Assembly (NCBI RefSeq): GCF_900478135.1
Contig: NZ_LS483470.1
Span: 3,521,001-3,585,000, forward strand
DNA from: Leminorella richardii
GTDB taxonomy: Bacteria > Pseudomonadota > Gammaproteobacteria > Enterobacterales > Enterobacteriaceae
DNA length: 64,000 nt
Direction: 5' to 3'
The position numbers and the translations under genes were made by a program. Numbering within the stretch: position 1 is the stretch's first letter; each line of letters begins with the position of its first letter. Positions 53,503 through 64,000 of this stretch are shown in pieces. The notes under the pieces were generated by a model that made no database searches, was not told the origin of the DNA, and saw only the letters and a list, made by a program, of their open reading frames with translations.

Positions 53503-54281
53503 GCAGTCAACTCACCACAGTGACTAACGGCATTTCCAAACCTATTTCCGTCGAAGAACAGGTCGCCAAGCTTAAACAAACGCTGCTTAAAGACATTCAG
53601 CGTTCAGCCTACGTCTATCGGGTCGACTGCGGCGGCTGCAACGGCTGTGAAATCGAAATCTTCGGCACCATTACGCCGGTATTTGACACCGAGCGCTTTG
53701 GCATCAAAGTGGTCGCCTCTCCGCGCCACGCCGACATTTTGCTGTTTACCGGCGCGGTCACTCGCGCTATGCGCACTCCGGCGCTGCGCGCCTATGAGTC
53801 AGCACCCGACCCGAAAATCTGTATCTCTTACGGCGCCTGCGGCTGCGGTGGGGGTATCTTCCACGATCTTTACTGCGTCTGGGGCGGCAGCGACCAAATC
53901 GTGCCGATTGACGTTTACATTCCCGGTTGCCCGCCGACGCCCGCAGCCACCATTTACGGCTTCGCCATGGCGCTGGGGCTGCTGGACCAAAAGCTGAAGC
54001 TGCCCAACCACGTTCAGGGCGTGGACGAACGTCCTACACCGCTGTTCCCTACGCTGCCTTCCTCAGTGCGCGTTGAGCTTGAACGCGAAGCGCGCAGAAT
54101 GGCCGGCTATCGTCAGGGAGGTGACATCGCTAACCAGTTTATGACGCTGCTGACTCAAAACGCTCCACAGCCCGTTGATGAACGCATTGCTGCCTACCTT
54201 GAACAGCATGACGATCCGCGCCTGCGGGAGATTGTCGGCCGCCTATACGACATTTGCGCACCGCGCCTGAAAGGAGAGTAG
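53499..54281 (+). CDS. hyfI: HyfI, small [NiFe]-hydrogenase subunit of FHL-2
   Basis: 260 aa NuoB-like protein carrying the proximal 4Fe-4S cluster. Ligands in VDCGGCNGCEIEI, SYGACGCGGG and YIPGCPPTPAAT. No signal peptide, as expected for the cytoplasm-facing group 4 enzyme. It is a little longer than E. coli HyfI (252). Confidence 0.95.
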   Translation: MSSQLTTVTNGISKPISVEEQVAKLKQTLLKDIQRSAYVYRVDCGGCNGCEIEIFGTITPVFDTERFGIKVVASPRHADILLFTGAVTRAMRTPALRAYESAPDPKICISYGACGCGGGIFHDLYCVWGGSDQIVPIDVYIPGCPPTPAATIYGFAMALGLLDQKLKLPNHVQGVDERPTPLFPTLPSSVRVELEREARRMAGYRQGGDIANQFMTLLTQNAPQPVDERIAAYLEQHDDPRLREIVGRLYDICAPRLKGE

Positions 54282-54285
54282 AACG

Positions 54286-54699
54286 ATGTCAACGGATAGC
54301 GTGGTGTTCTACACCCTAAACCAAAAGTTTCTCGACAGCGACGACGATATGCCGGAGCAAAGCCAGCAGGTGATGTACTACTCTCTGGCTATCGGCCACC
54401 ACGTCGGCGTCATTGACTGCCTGAAAACCCTTATGCATATCCCAACTGGGGAATACAGCGCTTGGATAGCCCAACTGCCGGAGGGCGGTGAAGCCCGCAG
54501 AAAAATGGAAGGCCTGCTGAAGTTTGGCGAAATCACTATCGACAGCAGCCACGTCCAGCTTTTGGCGAAGGCCTGGTCCGCGATAGGCGAGCGCCTGACT
54601 GCACTCCAGTCAGAATGGGCACAGACACTGATGAAGGCGCTACAGGCCATCGACAGTGAACCGGCCATTTACCTGATCGTCAGGAGGCGTGACGCATGA
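54286..54699 (+). CDS. hyfJ: HyfJ/HycH-family hydrogenase maturation protein
   Basis: 137 aa, the same length as E. coli HyfJ. Begins MSTDSVVFYTLNQKFLD and contains the family-like QVMYYSLAIGHHVGVIDC. Members help mature or assemble the large subunit; the mechanism is not known. It overlaps hycI by four bases. Confidence 0.9.
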   Translation: MSTDSVVFYTLNQKFLDSDDDMPEQSQQVMYYSLAIGHHVGVIDCLKTLMHIPTGEYSAWIAQLPEGGEARRKMEGLLKFGEITIDSSHVQLLAKAWSAIGERLTALQSEWAQTLMKALQAIDSEPAIYLIVRRRDA

Positions 54700-55166
54700 C
54701 GGCTCTAGCCCCCTCCCGCGTGGTGCTTACCGTAGGCAACGCCATGATGGGTGACGACGGCGCCGGGCCGAAGCTTTATGACATGATGACAAACTCCCCC
54801 ATTCCCGGCTGGCAGGCCATTGACGGCGGCAGCGCGCCGGAAAACGAGTCTCACAGAGTCAAAGCGCTCAGCCCTGATACGCTGGTGATCGTTGACGCAG
54901 CCGATATGGGGCTAGAGCCGGGAGAGGTTCGCCTGATTGATGCAGACATCATTGCTGACATGTTTATTATGACCACCCACAATCTGCCGCTGAACTTCCT
55001 GATAGACCAGTTGAAAGAGGAGATCTCGGAGGTCTTCTTTATCGGTATTCAGCCTGACCTGGTGGCATTTGCCTTTCCCATGACGCAGGCCGTTTCTGAC
55101 GCGGTGGACACCGTTTACCAAAGCCTGCTGAGGTGGCGCGGTGAACCGGAGTTTGAACGGCTTTAG
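54696..55166 (+). CDS. hycI: HycI, hydrogenase maturation endopeptidase
   Basis: 156 aa, as in E. coli. The nickel-recognising motifs VGNAMMGDDGAGP near the N-terminus and VIVDAADMGLEPGEVR are present, and TTHNLPLNFLIDQL follows. It cleaves the C-terminal tail of HyfG (after the Arg in DPCYSCTDR). Its place at the end of the hyf operon makes this unit self-sufficient for processing, unlike E. coli where hycI sits in hyc. Confidence 0.95.
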   Translation: MTALAPSRVVLTVGNAMMGDDGAGPKLYDMMTNSPIPGWQAIDGGSAPENESHRVKALSPDTLVIVDAADMGLEPGEVRLIDADIIADMFIMTTHNLPLNFLIDQLKEEISEVFFIGIQPDLVAFAFPMTQAVSDAVDTVYQSLLRWRGEPEFERL

Positions 55167-55320
55167 TTTAGGCATATTCACAAATTAACGGCCATCCAAT
55201 AAACAAATTTACTGAATTTTAACAAATATTGCGGCACGTCAACATGAAGGTACGGCATCTGGTGTATCACTTCATGCAGAGAAGCTGCCCGCTGTATACC
55301 AAGAGTGGAAGACAGCGCCA

Positions 55321-55336
55321 TCGACACATTTGACGA
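55321..55336. promoter_or_regulatory. Activator palindrome upstream of hydN-fdhF
   Basis: TCGACACATTTGACGA shares TCGNCA-N4-TGACGA with the element at 43688-43703. It ends 82 bp before the -24 GG, against 83 bp at hyfA. The rest of the 375-bp gap 55167-55541 holds no gene. Confidence 0.62.
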
Positions 55337-55416
55337 TGCGCTGTCGACAGACCGCGACTCCACCCCAAAGCTAGAAGTATAAACAATAAAATCAACGAAT
55401 TATAAAAACAAAAAAC

Positions 55417-55431
55417 TGGCATAAACCCTGC
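55417..55431 (+). promoter_or_regulatory. Sigma-54 (-24/-12) promoter of hydN-fdhF
   Basis: TGGCATAAACCCTGC has GG-N10-GC spacing and fits TGGCAC-N5-TTGC with two mismatches. It lies 110 bases upstream of the hydN start. Confidence 0.78.
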
Positions 55432-55541
55432 TTACCTCTTTTAGGCCAGCGGTATGAGAGAAATCTCCTAGGGAGCCAGCCGTTAAACACCATCTTTCTC
55501 TGACCGCTAACGGTCAGTATGCGAGTAATGGAGATGTATTT

Positions 55542-56087
55542 ATGAACCGGTTCGTTATCGCCGATCCCAAGAACTGCATTGGATGCCGTACCTGTGAAGT
55601 CGCCTGCGCCGTTGTCCACAGCGCGGGAAGCGATGTCGCAAACCTGTCGGTTAAAAGCTTTTCTCCCCGTATTCGCGTCATCAGGGGCAGTACCGTCAGC
55701 ACGGCTATCCTTTGTCGCCACTGTGAAGACGCGCCCTGTGCGGAAGTCTGCCCTAACGGCGCGATTGTCAGGAGTAATAACAGCATTCAGGTGCTTCAGG
55801 AAAAGTGCATCGGCTGTAAAACCTGCGCCATTGCCTGCCCTTACGGCGCGATGAGCATTGTTACCAGCCAGGTTAGCGTTCCCAATGAAAGCGCCGTCGT
55901 CGGCACTCGCCTGAAGGCTCAGGCGCTGAAGTGCGATTTGTGCGAAGGCGTGGCAGAAAGCCCCACCTGTGTGAAAGTGTGCCCGACCAATGCGCTACGC
56001 TTAGTCACTCCCGAATCGCTGGACGCCATCATGCGGCAGAAACAGGAGCGAGCCGCTTTAGTCGATGCTGGAGAAATCCATTTTTAG
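55542..56087 (+). CDS. hydN: HydN, electron-transfer ferredoxin-like protein
   Basis: 181 aa with four 4Fe-4S motifs: CIGCRTCEVACAVVH, CRHCEDAPCAEVCPNGA, CIGCKTCAIACPYGA and CDLCEGVAESPTCVKVCP. Closest to E. coli HydN (175 aa) in start (MNRFVIADPKNCIGCRTCEVAC) and layout. Likely the ferredoxin arm of formate dehydrogenase H for this complex. In E. coli it is paired with hypF; here it is paired with fdhF. Confidence 0.9.
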   Translation: MNRFVIADPKNCIGCRTCEVACAVVHSAGSDVANLSVKSFSPRIRVIRGSTVSTAILCRHCEDAPCAEVCPNGAIVRSNNSIQVLQEKCIGCKTCAIACPYGAMSIVTSQVSVPNESAVVGTRLKAQALKCDLCEGVAESPTCVKVCPTNALRLVTPESLDAIMRQKQERAALVDAGEIHF

Positions 56088-56104
56088 CCATCCGTTCCTG
56101 ACTA

Positions 56105-56146
56105 TCCGTGTTTAACCCACCGTGTTTAATTCACCGTGTTTAATTC
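56105..56146 (+). repeat. Three tandem 14-nt repeats between hydN and fdhF
   Basis: TCCGTGTTTAACCC (56105-56118), ACCGTGTTTAATTC (56119-56132) and ACCGTGTTTAATTC (56133-56146). The last two are identical. No known function; they lie in the leader just before fdhF. Confidence 0.75.
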
Positions 56147-56182
56147 ACAGATAGACCAACGGACTTGAGGAGCAATGTGAGC

Positions 56183-58327
56183 ATGAAAAAAGTTATTACC
56201 GTCTGCCCGTACTGCGCGTCGGGCTGTAAAATCAACCTGTTGGTTGAGGGCGGAAAAGTCGTAGGCGCCGAGGGCGCAAACGGGGTTACCAACCAGGGGG
56301 AGCTCTGTCTTAAGGGCTACTATGGATGGGACTTCCTTAACGACACCAAGATCCTGACCCCTCGCTTGACCAAGCCGATGATCCGCCGTCAGCGCGGCGG
56401 CGATCTGGAAGCCGTTTCGTGGGATGAAGCGATTGAGTTCGCCAGCTCCCGCATGAAAAAGATTATCGAAGAGCACGGCCCTGACGCCGTAATGACGTCC
56501 GGTTCATCTCGCGGCCCCGGCAACGAAGTGAACTACATTATGCAGAAGTTTGCCCGTGCCGCGATTGGTACCAACAACGTAGACTGCTGCGCACGCGTCT
56601 GACACGGCCCTTCGGTTGCAGGTCTGCACCGCTCGGTCGGCAACGGCGCAATGAGTAACTCCATCCCCGAGATGGAAGATACCAAATGCTTATTTATCTT
56701 CGGCTACAACGCCGCGGATTCACACCCTATCGTGGCTCGCCGTATTCTGAAGGCCAAAGAGAAAGGGGCGAAAATCATCGTTTGCGATCCGCGCTATATA
56801 GAAACTGCGCGCATTGCTGACCTCTGGCTGCCGCTGAAAAACGGCAGTAACGTGGCGCTGCTCAACGCATTTGCCAACGTGCTGATTAGCGAAGGGCTGT
56901 ACAACAAAGAGTTCGTCGCCAACCACACAGAAGGCTTTGAGGAGTACTGTAAGGCGGTTGAGAAATACACGCCGGAGTACGTTGAGGAAATTACCGGCCT
57001 GTCGGCGAAGCAGATCCGTGAAACGATCCGCATGTACGCCGCAGCGCCTTCTGCCACCATTCTGTGGGGCATGGGCGTAACCCAGTGGGGACAGGGGGTT
57101 GATACCGTACGCTGCCTGACCAGCCTGGCGCTGCTGACCGGCAATCTCGGTCGGCCAAACGTCGGGGTCGCTCCGGTGCGGGGCCAGAACAACGTTCAGG
57201 GCGCCTGCGACATGGGTGCGCTTATCGATACTCTGCCGGGCTATCAGTACGTTAACGATCCGGCCGCCAGAGAGAAGTTTGCCAAGGCCTGGGGCGTTGA
57301 ATCCCTCCCGGAGAAAAGGGGCTACCCTCTCAGTGAGGTGCCTCACAATGCTATTTCCGGCAAGGTGAGAGCGTTCTACGTCATGGGGGAAGACCCTATG
57401 CAGACAGAACCCGACCTCTCCGTCGTTCGCCAAGGCTTTGAGGCGCTTGAGCTGGTTATCGTTCAGGATATCTTCATGACGCAGACCGCCGCGATGGCGG
57501 ACGTCATATTCCCGGCAACGTCCTGGGGCGAGCATGAAGGGGTTTACACCAGCGCAGACCGCGGCTTCCAGCGTTTTTATAAGGCCGTTGAGCCGAAAGG
57601 CGATGTGAAAACCGACTGGGAAATCATCTGCCTGATGTCGACTGCCCTCGGCTATCCAATGAAGTACAACAACACCAAAGAAATCTGGGACGAGCTGCGT
57701 GAACTGTGCCCTATCTACTACGGCGCAACCTACGAGAAGATGGAAGGTCTTGGCTACGTTCAGTGGCCCTGTCCAACCCTTGACCACCCGGGCACTCAGT
57801 ACCTGTTCGCCGGCAGCAAGTTCAACCGACCTAACGGCAAGGGCGCGCTGTACGCCTGTGACTGGCGTCCACCGATGGAGCTGACAGATGAACAGTACCC
57901 GCTAGCGCTGGCGACCGTGCGCGAAGTGGGTCACTACTCCTGTCGCTCCATGACGGGCAACTGCGCTGCGCTGCAAACGCTGGCCGACGAACCGGGCTAC
58001 GTGCAGATGAACACGCAGGATGCTGCCGAGCTTGGCGTTAAGGATCAGGAGCTGGTCTGGATTTCATCTCGCCGTGGGAAAGTCATCAGCCGCGCGGCGG
58101 TCAGCGATCGCACCAACAAAGGCGCGGTGTATATGACCTACCAGTGGTGGATCGGTGCCTGTAACAGGCTAACTCTCGATGAACTGGATCCAATATCCAG
58201 AACGCCGGAGTTCAAGCACTGTGCGGTCAACGTTGAGGCTATTTCCGATCAGGACTGGGCGGAAAGCTACGTCCAGAAAGAGTACACGACGCTGAAAAGC
58301 CGACTGCGTCAGGCGGCTGAGGTTTAG
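56183..58327 (+). CDS. fdhF: FdhF, formate dehydrogenase H, selenocysteine-containing
   Basis: 714 aa molybdopterin/selenium enzyme oxidising formate to CO2 and feeding electrons to the hydrogenase. I choose ATG 56183 (MKKVITVCPYCASGCKINL) with GAGGAG upstream. Codon 140 is TGA (56600-56602) in CCARV-Sec-HGPSVAGLH, exactly where E. coli has Sec140, so this is one gene and not two. The 4Fe-4S ligands are in CPYCASGCK plus a Cys in GELCLKGYYG. The C-terminal domain shows HYSCRSMTGNCAALQTLADEPGY. The length is one residue short of E. coli FdhF. Confidence 0.97.
56600..56646 (+). promoter_or_regulatory. SECIS element of fdhF
   Basis: Starts at the UGA codon. The apical part GGTTGCAGGTCTGCACC (56615-56631) is identical to what I recall for the E. 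coli fdhF SECIS, with the GGTCT loop bound by SelB. It directs selenocysteine insertion at codon 140. Confidence 0.92.
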
Positions 58328-58356
58328 GTGAGAGCTTAGGCTGTCTAATACAACAC

Positions 58357-58384
58357 AAAGGGGCCTAACGGCCCCTTTGCTTTT
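58357..58384. terminator. Intrinsic terminator between fdhF and the activator gene
   Basis: AAAGGGGCC and GGCCCCTTT form a 9-bp stem with a TAAC loop, followed by GCTTTT. It suits the plus-strand fdhF transcript and may also serve the converging gene. Confidence 0.85.
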
Positions 58385-58407
58385 CCATGCTTCCACGTTT
58401 TGCTTTG

Positions 58408-60051
58408 CTAGTCGCTTTCCAGAATGTCTTTTACCGAAATGCTCAAGCGCTGCATACGCGACAGCAGCGTCGTTCTTTTCAACCCCAGTTTCTCCGCTGC
58501 TCCCTTTGGGCCTGCGACAATACCGTTAGTCTCTTTCAGTATGCGGATAATTTCCTGACGCTCTGCTTCATTATCGTCAACTAAAGGGATCGACTTAGGC
58601 TTTAAAGATGACTTTTGCTTGAGCGGTCTTGGCGCGGGCTTAACGCTCATCGGCGCTAAGTGATAGTGCAACTCCTGAGGCTGAAGGTTTAGTACCGGGC
58701 CTTTAGTCAAAATAACCGCCCGTTCAATGACGTTTTGCAGCTCCCGCACGTTGCCCGGCCACGGCAGCTTAGATAACAGCGCAATGGTTTCTGCCGGTAC
58801 GCTCTCAATATGGCGATTCATCCTTTTGGCGATGCTCTTGGTGAAAAACTTTACCAGCGGCGCAATATCCTCAGGGCGATCGCGCAGAGGAGGAATAACG
58901 ATGGGAAACACGTTCAGGCGATAATAGAGATCGCTACGGTACGCTTTATCAATCACCATTTGATGAAGATTACAGTTCGTTGCGGCAATCAGTCGCACGT
59001 CAACGGGAATAACCCGACTGCTGCCCAAGCGTTCAATTTCCCTTTCCTGTAAAACGCGTAGAAGTTTAGGCTGTAGCTCCAGTGGGATATCACCCACCTC
59101 ATCTAAGAACAGTGTACTGCGATCGGCCTGCTCAAAGCGGCCTATCCGCGGAGCCGTAGCGCCGGTAAACGATCCTTTTTCATGGCCAAACAGATCGCTT
59201 TCCAGCAGCCCTGACGGTATCGCCGCACAGTTCACCTTCACCATGGTTCGTGAATTTCTCTGGCTTAGCTTATGAATAGCGCGAGCAATAAGCTCTTTAC
59301 CGGTTCCTGTCTCACCCAGTATCAGTACCGTACAGTCGCTGTCGGCCACCATAGCAACCTGATCCAGCACCGCCGACATCGCTTCGCTTTGACCGATAAT
59401 CTCATCGAACGATTCAAAGTTGCGGATCTCTTCGGTTAAGTACTGGTTTTCATGCAGTAAATTATCTTTTAGACGAGAGATTTCTTCATAGGCCAGTGCG
59501 TTATCTAACGCTATCGAAATCCTAGCGGCAATGTGGCTAAGCAGTTCAAGGTTGGCATCAGTAAAAACAGCGTCGTCGGTACTTCCTAAGCACAGCACGC
59601 CAAGCGTTTTTTCGTTAAAGACTAAAGGCAACAGGCAGAATACGGAAAGCGTGGTTTGAGAGAGGACGGCAATATATTCATCCTGACTGTCCGAACTTTT
59701 AAAAGTACTGCTATAAAGCAGACGAACGCGGGTTTGATTAAGTACAGATCTTAAGGTTGGACTCTCCAAAGAGCTGTAGTCATGTCGGTGTAAAACCTTT
59801 TCCTTGGACTTAAACTCCGCGCTAAAGCGGCTAATCCTCTCAGTTTGCACATCGGGAAGATCGAGACTAACGTAGCTGATATTGAAGAAGTGGTGGATCT
59901 CATCGGAAAGCTCGGCTGCCAGTTCACCTAATTCGCGCTTAGCCAGTACGGTATTGGTCACATCAACCAAAATACGAAAGTTATCCAGCTCCTGTCGAAG
60001 AGCACCGTCGCTTCCGGAATAAATCGATTGCTCAAGCTGTAATAGTGCCAT
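58408..60051 (-). CDS. FhlA/HyfR-like sigma-54 activator, short form
   Basis: 547 aa. One GAF-like domain (about residues 25-190, ELAAELSDEIHHFFNISYVSLDLP through ARISIALDNALAYEE), an AAA+ domain with Walker A GETGTGKE, the sigma-54 loop GSFTGA and Walker B STLFLDEVGDIPLELQ, and a Fis-type helix-turn-helix (GAAEKLGLKRTTLLSRMQRL). E. coli FhlA and HyfR are about 670-690 aa with more N-terminal sensing sequence; that extra part is missing here. It converges on the hyf/hydN-fdhF units and probably activates both. How it senses formate without the longer N-terminus is open. Confidence 0.88.
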   Translation of the reverse strand: MALLQLEQSIYSGSDGALRQELDNFRILVDVTNTVLAKRELGELAAELSDEIHHFFNISYVSLDLPDVQTERISRFSAEFKSKEKVLHRHDYSSLESPTLRSVLNQTRVRLLYSSTFKSSDSQDEYIAVLSQTTLSVFCLLPLVFNEKTLGVLCLGSTDDAVFTDANLELLSHIAARISIALDNALAYEEISRLKDNLLHENQYLTEEIRNFESFDEIIGQSEAMSAVLDQVAMVADSDCTVLILGETGTGKELIARAIHKLSQRNSRTMVKVNCAAIPSGLLESDLFGHEKGSFTGATAPRIGRFEQADRSTLFLDEVGDIPLELQPKLLRVLQEREIERLGSSRVIPVDVRLIAATNCNLHQMVIDKAYRSDLYYRLNVFPIVIPPLRDRPEDIAPLVKFFTKSIAKRMNRHIESVPAETIALLSKLPWPGNVRELQNVIERAVILTKGPVLNLQPQELHYHLAPMSVKPAPRPLKQKSSLKPKSIPLVDDNEAERQEIIRILKETNGIVAGPKGAAEKLGLKRTTLLSRMQRLSISVKDILESD

Positions 60052-60441
60052 AACTCAATCGCCATAAAGTCAGAAACAGATTGCCCGAACAGCGTTGAGA
60101 TTTATTATCGTTTAATTTTCTTATTGCAGTTCTCTTCGCTGTTAAGAAGGAAAAACACCGAGCGTTGGGCCTGCTGTAGTATCTATTGAGTGTACGATAT
60201 CACCCTTTATGTTTATATGATTTTTCTATTTTGAATGAATAAAAGTGAACGCAGATCAAATTTAATAAAGGCAGATAAAACAATCAACAACACGTTAGAG
60301 ACAATTGCTGAAAAAGTAATAAGAAAGGCTAAAAAATATAATAATAAGAAATATGTTCAATGATTTTAAGAACCAAAAATATATAACATATTGAAGAGAA
60401 TAGTTATCGGTGACTAGAAAACAAATTACCCATCTCTCAAC
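60052..60441. other. AT-rich intergenic region downstream of the rrn operon
   Basis: No gene seen. It holds the promoter region of the FhlA-like gene. Confidence 0.5.
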
Positions 60442-60463
60442 ACAAGAAGTTTCACCTTCTTGT
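60442..60463. repeat. Perfect hairpin beside the rrn operon
   Basis: ACAAGAAG and CTTCTTGT, 8-bp arms around a 6-nt loop, directly before the 5S-like remnant. May be a secondary terminator or a processing structure. Confidence 0.4.
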
Positions 60464-60470
60464 CTACGTT

Positions 60471-60514
60471 CTCATGGGGAAGCCCCACACTAGCCCTCGG
60501 CGCTACAGCGTTTT
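60471..60514 (-). pseudogene. 5S rRNA remnant
   Basis: CTCATGGGGAAGCCCCACAC followed by TAG-CCCTCGGCGCTACAGCGTTT matches the 3' half of the two neighbouring 5S genes with a few changes. Both flanks diverge. It lies beyond the operon terminator and looks like a decayed third 5S copy. Confidence 0.75.
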
Positions 60515-60556
60515 AGCGCAACAGGCGTTGATATAAACCCATAAACCCATAAACAC

Positions 60557-60586
60557 AAAAAGGCCACTCTCTCGAGTGGCCTTTTT
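60557..60586 (-). terminator. rrn operon terminator
   Basis: AAAAAGGCCACTC and GAGTGGCCTTTTT form a 13-bp stem with a 4-nt loop. It lies 18 bases beyond the distal 5S gene in the direction of rrn transcription. Confidence 0.88.
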
Positions 60587-60603
60587 GTGACTTCTAAATT
60601 AAG

Positions 60604-60722
60604 AGCCTGGCAGTTCCCTACTCTCGCATGGGGAAGCCCCACACTACCATCGGCGCTACGGCGTTTCACTTCTGAGTTCGGCATGGGGTCAGGTGGGACC
60701 ACCGCGCTATCGCCGCCAGACA
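60604..60722 (-). rRNA. rrf: 5S rRNA, distal copy
   Basis: About 119 nt; reads TGTCTGGCGGCGATAGCGCG from the 5' side and ends GCCAGGC. It is identical to the proximal copy across its core and differs at the 5' end (TGTCTGG instead of TGCCTGG), which still closes helix I through a G-U pair. Located after tRNA-Thr, as in the E. coli rrnD operon. Ends are placed by comparison with E. coli 5S. Confidence 0.95.
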
Positions 60723-60751
60723 AATTCTTTCTACGTCTAACGTAATTTAAG

Positions 60752-60827
60752 TGGTGCTGATACCCAGAGTCGAACTGGGGACCTCACCCTTACCAAGGGT
60801 GCGCTCTACCAACTGAGCCATATCAGC
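60752..60827 (-). tRNA. tRNA-Thr(GGT)
   Basis: 76 nt including the encoded CCA: GCTGATATGGCTCAGTTGGT at the 5' end, anticodon GGT in CTTGGTAAG, GTTCGAC in the T loop and GTATCAGCACCA at the 3' end. Same gene as E. coli thrV in the rrnD spacer between two 5S genes. Confidence 0.98.
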
Positions 60828-60872
60828 ACTAAATTTCTTACAGTGTCCGTATTTACGTACACTTTAATTAAG

Positions 60873-60991
60873 AGCCTGGCAGTTCCCTACTCTCGCATGG
60901 GGAAGCCCCACACTACCATCGGCGCTACGGCGTTTCACTTCTGAGTTCGGCATGGGGTCAGGTGGGACCACCGCGCTATCGCCGCCAGGCA
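60873..60991 (-). rRNA. rrf: 5S rRNA, proximal copy
   Basis: About 119 nt, beginning TGCCTGGCGGCGATAGCGCG and ending GCCAGGC. Lies about 120 bp after the 23S 3' end. Ends are placed by comparison with E. coli 5S. Confidence 0.97.
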
Positions 60992-61108
60992 TATTCGTTA
61001 CGCTCGCCGTTGTACTTATGCTTTACATATTCGCACAACCACGAACTTCAATCCTTCAACAAGCTCAATAATTCTACTGTCTCTCGTCTCAAAACGCCTT
61101 CGGCGTTG

Positions 61109-64000
<2,892 letters not shown>

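Noticed and set aside
56165..56602. fdhF read as a short pseudogene ended by TGA
   Set aside because: The TGA aligns with Sec140 and is followed by a SECIS hairpin, so it is decoded as selenocysteine.
56720..57787. A 355-codon minus-strand frame opposite fdhF
   Set aside because: Shadow of the conserved fdhF coding frame.
60471..60514. A third functional 5S rRNA gene
   Set aside because: Only about 44 nt of similarity remains, with changes and no helix I partner.

Overview
The window is a chromosomal segment of an enterobacterium (order Enterobacterales). Close matches to enterobacterial hydrogenase-2 (hybO/A/B), frdABCD, hypF, the birA-murB pair with coaA nearby, a hyf-type formate hydrogenlyase and an rrn operon ending 23S-5S-tRNA-Thr-5S support this. 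I cannot fix the genus. Gene content (two hydrogenases, fumarate reductase, a Sec-dependent formate dehydrogenase, an FNR-type site) points to a facultative anaerobe with fermentative and H2-linked metabolism. The organism must decode UGA as selenocysteine.

Layout. 1-2.7 kb (minus): start of the uptake hydrogenase-2 operon, cut by the left edge. 3.0-12.6 kb: LacI- and TetR-type regulators facing a tight catabolic operon (SDR, TIM-barrel isomerase, crotonase, CoA-transferase, large flavoprotein, MFS transporter) whose substrate I cannot name. 12.9-19.5 kb: an aspartase/fumarase-superfamily lyase and a DASS dicarboxylate transporter, followed by frdABCD; together they look like a supply line for fumarate respiration. 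19.5-25 kb: an unknown protein, a subtilisin-type autotransporter lipoprotein and a secreted unknown. 25-33.4 kb: hypF, coaA, birA, murB, acyP, unknowns and a metallo-beta-lactamase-fold protein. 33.9-42.1 kb: an HD protein and a sigma-54-controlled ygeX/ygeY/N-acyl-D-amino-acid deacylase/MFS cluster with its YgeV-like activator.

Three unlisted small loci resemble the type I toxin-antitoxin family zorO/orzO. They lie at 33.4-33.9, 42.4-42.95 and 43.15-43.6 kb and bracket the yge cluster. Each encodes a 25-29 residue hydrophobic peptide with an ALLRL core on the minus strand and a divergent short antisense RNA on the plus strand. Each pair has its own 20-24 nt pairing sequence inside an otherwise conserved architecture, so they look like three mutually insulated pairs.

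43.8-60.1 kb: a formate hydrogenlyase-2 island, hyfABCDEFGHIJ-hycI then hydN-fdhF, with a short FhlA/HyfR-like activator reading back towards it. Both transcription units have a sigma-54 promoter and a matching 16-bp palindrome at nearly the same distance upstream (82-83 bp). hyfC carries an apparent one-base deletion. fdhF contains an in-frame UGA at codon 140 followed by a SECIS hairpin.

60.4-64 kb (minus): the distal end of an rrn operon. The 23S gene is cut at its 5' end by the window edge and carries an extra stem-loop of roughly 90 nt in helix 45 (an intervening sequence). A third, decayed 5S fragment lies beside the terminator.
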